DNA of 8,734 nt from Thermoplasmatota archaeon. GTDB lineage: Archaea > Thermoplasmatota > Thermoplasmata > UBA10834. This document shows, piece after piece, positions 1 to 4,589 of this stretch. The translations under genes were made by a program, and so were the position numbers. The DNA is taken from assembly GCA_022848805.1 (NCBI GenBank), contig JAJISI010000049.1, positions 1-8,734 on the forward strand. The letters run 5' to 3'. The notes under the pieces were generated by a model, which had not been told where the DNA came from, did not search any database, and saw only the letters and a list, made by a program, of their open reading frames with translations. The stretch's first letter is position 1. Each line of letters begins with the position of its first letter.

Positions 1-41
1 AGGGTTTTCCTTGCCACGGCGAGCATTCTGTGGCCGTTCAT
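1..41 (-). CDS. ABC-2 type permease, N-terminal fragment (partial)
   Basis: Only the first codons are inside the window. An ATG at 41-39 overlaps the TGA stop of the ABC ATPase gene (ATGA arrangement) and reads MNGHRMLAVARKT before the left edge. A second in-frame ATG at 26-24 would give MLAVARKT, a short start resembling those of many ABC-2 permeases, which often open with a run like 'iarKel' before the first membrane segment. The identity is inferred almost wholly from position: an ABC ATPase of this class needs a membrane partner, usually the next gene. Too little sequence is present to test for membrane segments. Confidence 0.45.
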   Translation of the reverse strand, partial: MNGHRMLAVARKT

Positions 42-766
42 TCGCCCACCTCCTTGGCGTTGGCCAGGAAGGCGTCCTCGAGCGTGGTCGCCCCGGCCGT
101 CTTCATCAGGGAGTCGGGCGTGCCCTCGGCGATCATCTCGCCGAGCCTCATCATCCCGACGATGTCACACCTCACGGCCTCGTCCATGTAATGGGTGGTG
201 AGCACGACCGTCTTCCCAGCGCCTTTCAGCCTGGCGAAGTAGTCCCAGAACCCCTTGCGCAGCTCGGGGTCGACCCCGACGGTGGGTTCGTCCAGGAAGA
301 CCAGCTCTGGATCATGGACGAGGGCGCACGCGAGCGAGACCCTGTGTTTCATACCGCCGCTCAGGGTCGCCACTAGCGAGTCCCGTCTCTCGGCAAGGTC
401 GATCATCTCCAGGAGGTCCCTCTCCGCGCCCTCGAAGTTGCTCCTGGACATGGAGTACATCCCAGCGAACAGTTCGAGGTTCTCATGGACCGTGAGGTCC
501 GTGTAGATTGCCATCTCCTGAGGCATGTACCCAATCCTGTGGATGACCTCTCTTACCGGTACCTCTTCGCCGAGCAACTTCGCCGACCCGGATGTCGCCT
601 TCAACAGCCCGTTCATGACCTTGATCGCGGTGGTCTTCCCCGAACCGTTCGGGCCGATCATCCCGTAGACGGCCCCCCGAGGTATCCCGAGATTGAGGCT
701 TGAGACGGCCACCAGCTCACCGAAACGCTTCGTCAGCGCGTTAGTCTCGACCACATTTTCTCTCAT
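38..766 (-). CDS. ABC transporter ATP-binding protein (multidrug/ABC-2 exporter class)
   Basis: A 242-residue cytoplasmic ATPase that would power a membrane exporter. All nucleotide-binding motifs are present: Walker A GPNGSGKT at 38-45, Q-loop glutamine 83 (YMPQE), signature LSGGM at 135-139, Walker B with catalytic glutamate LVFLDE at 155-160, D-loop VGVD at 163-166 and switch histidine 192 (LTTHYMDEA). The short single domain and the C-terminal 'TLEDAFL' segment match the COG1131/DrrA-like class, which pairs with ABC-2 permeases for drug, lipid or ion export. The ATG at 766 is preceded by GGTGAT three bases away, a match to the archaeal anti-Shine-Dalgarno sequence. It lies 8 bases after the TetR gene and its stop overlaps the next start, so the three genes are probably cotranscribed. 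The substrate cannot be read from the sequence. Confidence 0.93.
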   Translation of the reverse strand: MRENVVETNALTKRFGELVAVSSLNLGIPRGAVYGMIGPNGSGKTTAIKVMNGLLKATSGSAKLLGEEVPVREVIHRIGYMPQEMAIYTDLTVHENLELFAGMYSMSRSNFEGAERDLLEMIDLAERRDSLVATLSGGMKHRVSLACALVHDPELVFLDEPTVGVDPELRKGFWDYFARLKGAGKTVVLTTHYMDEAVRCDIVGMMRLGEMIAEGTPDSLMKTAGATTLEDAFLANAKEVGE

Positions 767-769
767 CTT

Positions 770-775
770 ATCACC
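770..775 (-). promoter_or_regulatory. Shine-Dalgarno GGTGAT of the ABC ATPase gene
   Basis: GGTGAT on the minus strand, three bases before the ATG at 766. Its first G is the last base of the TAG stop of the upstream TetR gene, so the ribosome site sits on the end of that gene and suggests coupled translation. Confidence 0.6.
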
Positions 776-1386
776 TATCGTCGAACGCCGTCGAGGAATA
801 TGTCGACGAACTCGGATATCACGCGCTCGTCCTCCTCCGGCCCAGGCTCCTTCCTTCCCAGCAAGTGCCTCGTCACATAGTACGACTGGACCATGCCGAT
901 GAGGGCTCTGGCGGCGACGCGCGGGTCCATCTCGCGCGCCTTCCCGGCCGCCGTGAACTCCGCCATCAGTCCCGCCAGAAGATCGACGCTTTTCTCCATG
1001 CCGAGATCGCTGGTCATCCCTTGCATATCTGGCATCCTCCAGGCGTCTCCTAGTATCATCATGGATATGTGTCGGTTGGCTTTGAGGGCGGCCAGGACGG
1101 CCTTCGCGTTCCGCTCGAACAAGTCGTCAACTGGGACGTCCGTGTCGACGGACATCCTATCCTCTATCTCCCCGAGGCGCGACCGTTCCTGTATGATCGA
1201 TGCGAAGAGTGCCTTTTTGGACCCGAAATGCCTGAAGAGCGTAACCTCGTTGACGCCGGCGTTCGCCGAGATCTCCTTGGTGGTCGCGCCTGTAAACCCC
1301 TTCTCGGCGAACAGGTGCAGACCCGAATCGAGGATCCTTTCTCGGGCGGAGTATCCTCCAGCATCTCTGCCGGCGCCTGAATCCAT
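775..1386 (-). CDS. TetR/AcrR-family transcriptional repressor
   Basis: A 203-residue one-component regulator. Residues 13-60 form the TetR N-terminal DNA-binding domain: 'RERILDSGLHLFAEKGF' (15-31) followed by the helix-turn-helix 'TTKEISANAGVNEVTLFRHF' (35-54) and 'GSKKALF' (55-61), all typical of the family. The remaining roughly 140 residues are helical and variable, as expected for the ligand-binding and dimer domain; the inducer is not predictable. It is the first gene of the exporter unit and probably represses itself and the ABC genes: a perfect 7-bp inverted repeat (1390-1407) lies between its TATA box and its start codon. The TATA box lies about 27 bases before the ATG at 1386, pointing to a leaderless message, consistent with the lack of a Shine-Dalgarno site. 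Confidence 0.93.
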   Translation of the reverse strand: MDSGAGRDAGGYSARERILDSGLHLFAEKGFTGATTKEISANAGVNEVTLFRHFGSKKALFASIIQERSRLGEIEDRMSVDTDVPVDDLFERNAKAVLAALKANRHISMMILGDAWRMPDMQGMTSDLGMEKSVDLLAGLMAEFTAAGKAREMDPRVAARALIGMVQSYYVTRHLLGRKEPGPEEDERVISEFVDIFLDGVRR

Positions 1387-1389
1387 GAC

Positions 1390-1407
1390 TGCAAGTAAGC
1401 ACTTGCA
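1390..1407. promoter_or_regulatory. Candidate TetR operator (perfect inverted repeat)
   Basis: TGCAAGT (1390-1396), a 4-base spacer AAGC, then ACTTGCA (1401-1407): both arms match perfectly. It occupies the interval between the TATA box (1411-1416) and the TetR ATG (1386), where a bound dimer would block initiation. Size and symmetry fit a TetR-family dimer site. Binding is inferred. Confidence 0.6.
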
Positions 1408-1409
1408 CG

Positions 1410-1417
1410 CATATATG
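1410..1417 (-). promoter_or_regulatory. TATA box of the TetR-ABC operon
   Basis: CATATATG, centred about 27 bases upstream of the first base of the TetR start codon on the minus strand. That is the normal archaeal TATA-to-start-site distance, so transcription should begin at or next to the A of the ATG (leaderless). Confidence 0.6.
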
Positions 1418-1424
1418 GGTTACT

Positions 1425-1432
1425 GACCGGTC
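1425..1432. promoter_or_regulatory. GACCGGTC palindrome, possible second TetR site
   Basis: A perfect 8-bp palindrome with partly symmetric flanks, just upstream of the TATA box on the TetR side. GACCGGTC-type cores are common in TetR/AcrR operators, so it could be an auxiliary site. In a GC-rich genome an 8-bp palindrome can also occur by chance. Confidence 0.35.
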
Positions 1433-1456
1433 GCGGGTTGGTGGCGACGCATTGCT

Positions 1457-1478
1457 ATCCCACCGCTCACGGCGGGAT
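1457..1478. repeat. Imperfect inverted repeat between divergent genes
   Basis: Arms of 9 bases (1457-1465 and 1470-1478) pair with one mismatch around a 4-base CTCA loop. A second short inverted repeat, GATCG-CTA-CGATC, follows at 1476-1488. Both lie between the TetR promoter and the GTPase promoter. With no gene ending here, a terminator role is unlikely; an operator for either divergent gene is possible. Confidence 0.3.
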
Positions 1479-1508
1479 CGCTACGATCATCGACCAGACC
1501 ATGAACGA

Positions 1509-1515
1509 TTAAATA
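1509..1515 (+). promoter_or_regulatory. Putative TATA box of the GTPase operon
   Basis: TTAAATA, the most AT-rich stretch before the GTPase gene. It is centred about 34 bases upstream of the ATG at 1546, predicting a leader of roughly 8 bases, which fits the absence of a well-spaced Shine-Dalgarno site (the GGAGG at 1521-1525 is 20 bases from the start). Confidence 0.4.
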
Positions 1516-1545
1516 GACTCGGAGGCATTAGCAGAATGTTTTCGA

Positions 1546-2058
1546 ATGCCCCCGGGAAAATACATTCTGAAGCTTTGCCTCCTAGGAGACGGGGCGGTTG
1601 GCAAGACGAGCCTCGTCAGGAGGTACGTGTTCGACGTGTTCGACGACAAGTACCTCATGTCCTTCGGGACGAAGGTCTCCAAGAAGACGGTCGCGCTCGA
1701 CGATACCCAAGTGGACCTCATGATATGGGACATCCTCGGTCAGCGTACCCATAACACGTTGCACGCGGCCTACTATCGGGGAGCGGTTGGTGCGCTGGTC
1801 GTTTGCGACTGCACCCGCCCCGAGACGGTAGCATCTCTTGCTTCTTGGGTCGACGGCTTCGTTTCGGTCGTGGGGGACATGCCGATAACTATTCTCGTCA
1901 ACAAGTGCGACCTGAAGAAGGCGATATCGATGACCGAGCTGAAGTCGTTCTGCGACTCCATAGGCTCGACGTTAACGGAGACGAGCGCGAAGACAGGCGT
2001 GAACGTGGAGGAGACGTTCGCGGACATCGCGGGCAGGATGGTGGAGGGGTCCGATTGA
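1546..2058 (+). CDS. Rab/Ras-like small GTP-binding protein
   Basis: A 170-residue single-domain GTPase, the usual Ras-superfamily size. Motifs in order: G1 GDGAVGKT at 14-21; switch I around 36-44 (YLMSFGTKV), where the Mg-binding threonine appears to be Ser39; G3 WDILGQ at 61-66, keeping Asp62, Gly65 and the glutamine equivalent to catalytic Gln61 of Ras; G4 NKCD at 119-122; G5 ETSAK at 145-149. The WDxxGQ form and overall pattern fit archaeal Rab-like GTPases rather than bacterial MglA or Era types. The protein ends MVEGSD with no C-terminal cysteine, so it is not prenylated in the Rab manner; any membrane contact would come through partners. It is the first gene of a three-gene operon, and its stop overlaps the TTG start of the V4R-DUF835 gene. 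The cellular role is not known; acting as a molecular switch is inferred from the family. Confidence 0.92.
   Translation: MPPGKYILKLCLLGDGAVGKTSLVRRYVFDVFDDKYLMSFGTKVSKKTVALDDTQVDLMIWDILGQRTHNTLHAAYYRGAVGALVVCDCTRPETVASLASWVDGFVSVVGDMPITILVNKCDLKKAISMTELKSFCDSIGSTLTETSAKTGVNVEETFADIAGRMVEGSD
2043..2049 (+). promoter_or_regulatory. Shine-Dalgarno GGAGGGG that fixes a TTG start
   Basis: The GGAGG core ends 7 bases before the TTG at 2055. The next candidate start, ATG at 2079, has a pyrimidine-rich upstream stretch with no such site. This favours the TTG start and a one-base-shifted overlap with the GTPase stop codon. Confidence 0.6.
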
Positions 2059-2987
2059 GGACGATCCCCTTCTTCGTTATGCCGGGGGTCGCGCTTTCCC
2101 ACCTGCGAGAGGAGCTCGAGATAACCGAGGGGGATCAAAGGGCCAAACTGATGCTGTACCGGTACGGTCAGCGATGCGGGAGGGCGCTCGTGGAGAGCTA
2201 CGGGCTCGAATGTTCTAGCCTGAACGAGGTGAAGTCTATCATCGGCCCCGTCTGGATGGAGGCCGGCCTCAGCAGGATAAGGGTCGAGGCTTCGGAGGAG
2301 ACTGAGATGATGGTCAACCTCGAGGATTCCCTCGAGGCGAAGGAGGGCAACACGTGCGACTTTGCGCGCGGGTACCTCTCGGGCATCACATCCGAGCTGA
2401 CGGACAAGCGGTTCGAGGTCGACGAGATCGAGTGCGCTAGCAGAGGATATCTGTCCTGCGTCCTACAGGTGTACGAGGTGGTCGACAACCTCAAACCCGG
2501 TCGACACCAGGAGCTGGAGACCGCGCGTAAGTACACCCTCGAGTCGGGTTACTCCTATCTCATCAAGGAGGAGATACCTGACCAGTCGTACGACATCTTC
2601 GCCGATGCGGCGAAGCACGGAGTCCCGAGCCTGTGCGTCACGAGGGAGTATCCCGAGAAGGTGAAGGAGATGCACAGCCTGGTAGGTACGCCGTTCTTGT
2701 GGCTCTCGATGGACCAGGAGAAGAGCTACTCCCGGGACCCGTCGAACCTGGCCCTCCTCTATTCGGACATCAAGACGTTCATAACCGAGAACCCGGGATG
2801 CATCCTCCTGCTCTCCGGACTCGAGTATCTGACCTCGCAGAACGGCTTCACGAAGGTTCTGAAGCTGCTCCAGCACATCAACGACAAGATAGCGGTCACG
2901 GATTCCACCCTGCTCGTGCCGATCAGTCCTTTGACGTTGCTCGAAAAGGATTTGAAGATGCTCGAGAAGGAGCTCCGCTCGTTCTGA
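2055..2987 (+). CDS. V4R domain-DUF835 protein
   Basis: A 310-residue soluble protein with two domains. Residues about 15-140 look like a V4R domain: the end carries the characteristic cysteine pattern, with Cys101 (NTCDFARGYLSG), Cys127 (EIECASRGYL) and Cys135 (SCVLQV). V4R domains bind small hydrophobic ligands or metal and are proposed relatives of Bet3 in eukaryotic TRAPP. Residues about 165-308 match DUF835, an uncharacterised archaeal domain: 'SGYSYLIKEE', 'CVTREYPEKVKEMHSL', 'FLWLS', 'LLLSGLEYLTSQNGF' and the final 'LEKDLKMLEKELRSF'. The start is TTG at 2055, overlapping the GTPase stop and preceded by GGAGGGG; ATG at 2079 is the alternative and would remove eight residues. The tight link to the GTPase suggests that the two act together, with this protein as sensor, regulator or effector. 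The linkage is seen; the role is inferred. Confidence 0.85.
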   Translation: MRTIPFFVMPGVALSHLREELEITEGDQRAKLMLYRYGQRCGRALVESYGLECSSLNEVKSIIGPVWMEAGLSRIRVEASEETEMMVNLEDSLEAKEGNTCDFARGYLSGITSELTDKRFEVDEIECASRGYLSCVLQVYEVVDNLKPGRHQELETARKYTLESGYSYLIKEEIPDQSYDIFADAAKHGVPSLCVTREYPEKVKEMHSLVGTPFLWLSMDQEKSYSRDPSNLALLYSDIKTFITENPGCILLLSGLEYLTSQNGFTKVLKLLQHINDKIAVTDSTLLVPISPLTLLEKDLKMLEKELRSF

Positions 2988-2999
2988 GGCGACGATGTT

Positions 3000-3006
3000 G
3001 GAGGGG
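3000..3006 (+). promoter_or_regulatory. Shine-Dalgarno GGAGGGG that fixes a GTG start
   Basis: It lies 8 bases before the GTG at 3015. The two nearby ATG codons (2995 and 3007) are in other frames, so GTG is the only well-supported start for the zinc-ribbon gene. Confidence 0.6.
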
Positions 3007-3014
3007 ATGCGGTC

Positions 3015-3470
3015 GTGAAGTACGGTCTCGTCATCTGCCCCTCATGTGGCAAGGCGCGAGGCGTTGAGGCTGCGAAGAAGACGAGCACGTGCCCCTGCGG
3101 CCGTCATGGAAGGCTTTTCAAATCGCAGATGAAGTTCAGGACCGACTCACCTCTCGAGCTTGCCGAGATGGTCGCCCAGGCCAACTCGCAGCTGGCGGGC
3201 GGTAAGAAATTCAGGCGTCCGCGTTCCTCAAAGGGGGCGAAGGACCCTTTCGCGAGGGTGGCTAAGCGCGCGAAGGGCCTGCACGACCCAGCCGAGGCGG
3301 CAGAGGCGGTGGTCATAGCCCTCACTGAGGAGCTGGGGGATTTTTCGGTCGAGGACCTCCGACAGGTGCTCTTGCTGCTCGGGAAAGGCTCGCCGGACGA
3401 TATGATCTCCCGCTTGGTAGACAACAACCTCGTGTTCGAGGTCAGCGAGGGGAGATATCGGTCCATCTGA
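3015..3470 (+). CDS. DUF1922-type zinc ribbon/winged-helix protein
   Basis: A 151-residue hypothetical protein. The N-terminus holds a zinc ribbon with Cys8, Cys11, Cys26 and Cys28 (CPSC and CPCG), followed by 'KFRTDSPLELAEMVAQANSQL', matching the layout of the archaeal DUF1922 family. A basic linker (about 63-87) leads to a C-terminal segment (about 88-151: helices, 'SPDDMISRLVDNNLVFEVSEGRYRSI') that reads like a winged helix with its wing, resembling nucleic-acid-binding wHTH modules. It therefore probably binds DNA or RNA, or mediates protein contacts; no specific target is evident. The GTG start is supported by GGAGGGG at 3000-3006. It follows the V4R-DUF835 gene after 27 bases and is probably cotranscribed with it and the GTPase. 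Its stop is 9 bases from the convergent stop of the PrsW-like gene, with no visible terminator between. Confidence 0.8.
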   Translation: MKYGLVICPSCGKARGVEAAKKTSTCPCGRHGRLFKSQMKFRTDSPLELAEMVAQANSQLAGGKKFRRPRSSKGAKDPFARVAKRAKGLHDPAEAAEAVVIALTEELGDFSVEDLRQVLLLLGKGSPDDMISRLVDNNLVFEVSEGRYRSI

Positions 3471-3479
3471 ACTCGTCGT

Positions 3480-4223
3480 TCACCGTCCCCTGGCGCCCTT
3501 GCCCCTCTGGGTGCTCTTCTGGGATAGGTGTTTCGCGTCCTGGATCAGGACCGGCAGTGAGAGCCTGTGTATCTTGACGTATCCGTATACTACGATCGCA
3601 AAGGCGGCCCCGAGTCCGATCAGGTTCAGCGGAGGTTCGAAGACGTCGTACATGAAGAACGGGACCATCAGCATGTTGTAGCCGATATGTATCAGGAGCG
3701 CCTCGGAGAAGTAGGGCTTGACCTCTCCCCTCGCCACGCCTATGCCTATGAATGTGGTCGTCGCCCCGTGGAGAAGCACGAACTGCAGCCCAAGCAGCAT
3801 GTACGCCGCCATGTCCACCGCCGTCGGCTCCTCGATCCCCATCGCGCTGGCGTATACGGTGGCAAAAGTGAAGGTCGCTGAAATCCCGAGCCCGAAGGAG
3901 AGTCCGTAGAACGCGGTGTCTATCTTCCTCTGGAACCTAGGAAAGTTCAGTATCATCAGCTTCATCGACTCCTCCATGACGGCGAAGCCGACGATCAGCG
4001 CTATGATCGTCTCGGTCGTGGAGGCAGTCCTGCCCCATTCCTCGAAGGTGAACAACGCCATGCCTAGCACGATGCCGAGGGCGAAGAACGCGAAGATCCT
4101 GCGGTCGTCGAAGAACGGCTTCTCGACGCTGGGGAATGTGTATTTCCTGAGGGTGTAGTACATCAACCCCATGGCCGGGGCGAACCCTGCAATCGCACTG
4201 ACTATCATCACGGCGTCTGCCAT
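3480..4223 (-). CDS. PrsW/CPBP-like intramembrane protease family protein
   Basis: A 247-residue integral membrane protein with about seven hydrophobic segments (near 4-24, 43-60, 72-92, 103-125, 139-162, 173-190 and 196-217) and a basic cytoplasmic-type tail. It carries the EExxK motif at 84-88 (MEESMKLM), 'DTAFYGLSFGLG' (102-113), His152 at the end of a hydrophobic run (LLHGATTTFIGIG) and His179 with Asn183 (IHIGYN). This order matches PrsW-family glutamic intramembrane proteases, which cleave membrane-bound anti-sigma factors in Bacillus; archaeal substrates are unknown. One deviation: after GLG, where PrsW proteins usually have a Glu-Asn pair about five residues on, this protein reads 'ISATFTFATVY' with no Glu, so activity or mechanism may differ. 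It could be a non-proteolytic family member. It is divergent from the small zinc-ribbon gene and convergent with the GTPase operon. Confidence 0.75.
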   Translation of the reverse strand: MADAVMIVSAIAGFAPAMGLMYYTLRKYTFPSVEKPFFDDRRIFAFFALGIVLGMALFTFEEWGRTASTTETIIALIVGFAVMEESMKLMILNFPRFQRKIDTAFYGLSFGLGISATFTFATVYASAMGIEEPTAVDMAAYMLLGLQFVLLHGATTTFIGIGVARGEVKPYFSEALLIHIGYNMLMVPFFMYDVFEPPLNLIGLGAAFAIVVYGYVKIHRLSLPVLIQDAKHLSQKSTQRGKGARGR

Positions 4224-4270
4224 TGTATGTACACTCTTGGCTGTTAGCTGTCGTAAATGTTGATGATATG

Positions 4271-4277
4271 TTTATAG
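4271..4277. promoter_or_regulatory. Shared AT-rich TATA region between divergent genes
   Basis: TTTATAG on the plus strand (CTATAAA on the minus) is the main TATA candidate in the 87-base gap 4224-4310. For the plus-strand zinc-ribbon gene it predicts transcription starting near 4300, leaving a leader with GAGG (4301-4304) six bases before the ATG. On the minus strand it would give a leader of about 25 bases for the PrsW-like gene. Whether one or both genes use it cannot be decided by eye. Confidence 0.35.
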
Positions 4278-4310
4278 GGTTGGGTTGGGCTTATTCTATC
4301 GAGGATTGAC

Positions 4311-4589
4311 ATGACGAAGTGTTCCAGGTGCGGAAAGGAGATTGGAACGGCGGAGGCATGCCCCGACTGCGGAGGTAGTCCCAGCCGAAGCGTGGTGGGC
4401 AAGGGGGCGGGCAAGGTCGCCGGTGCGACGGGCGAGGCGCTCGAGTTCGGCGTGAAGGCCACCGAGACAGTCGTCCGAGAGACGAAGCCACTGTTCAAGT
4501 CCGCGGTGAAACTCGGCAAGAGGGGCGTGTCGAAGGCGAAGAAGGAGACCCTCGGGGTGGCCAAGAAGCTCAAGGACGAAGACGAGTGA
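4311..4589 (+). CDS. Small zinc-ribbon protein with lysine-rich helical tail
   Basis: A 92-residue hypothetical protein. Residues 4-22 form a compact zinc ribbon, CSRCGKE...ACPDCGG, with Cys4, Cys7, Cys17 and Cys20. The rest (about 28-92) has no cysteines or prolines except Pro60, and is rich in Ala, Gly, Lys, Glu and Val with an irregular heptad/11-residue feel (VKATETVVRETK, VKLGKRGVSKAKKETLGVAKKLKDEDE). It probably forms an amphipathic basic helix, recalling LEA-like or nucleic-acid-coating segments. No function is known to me; nucleic acid or membrane-surface binding would be guesses. The start ATG has GAGG six bases upstream. Its TGA stop abuts the TGA stop of the opposing PAPS-reductase-like gene (TGATCA, 4587-4592), so the two genes are strictly convergent with no spacer. 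Confidence 0.75.
   Translation: MTKCSRCGKEIGTAEACPDCGGSPSRSVVGKGAGKVAGATGEALEFGVKATETVVRETKPLFKSAVKLGKRGVSKAKKETLGVAKKLKDEDE

Noticed and set aside
1457..1488. Hairpin as a transcription terminator
   Set aside because: No gene ends here (both neighbours diverge from this gap) and no T-run follows, so terminator is unlikely; kept only as an inverted repeat.
1452..1754. An alternative frame containing ATG 1536, better spaced from GGAGG (1521-1525) than the GTPase start
   Set aside because: The GTPase frame carries all five G motifs; this one is arginine-rich noise that ends inside the GTPase gene.
1803..2054. An N-terminal extension of the V4R-DUF835 frame back to 1803
   Set aside because: The extension overlaps the GTPase coding sequence and has no family resemblance. 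The Shine-Dalgarno site at 2043-2049 supports TTG 2055.
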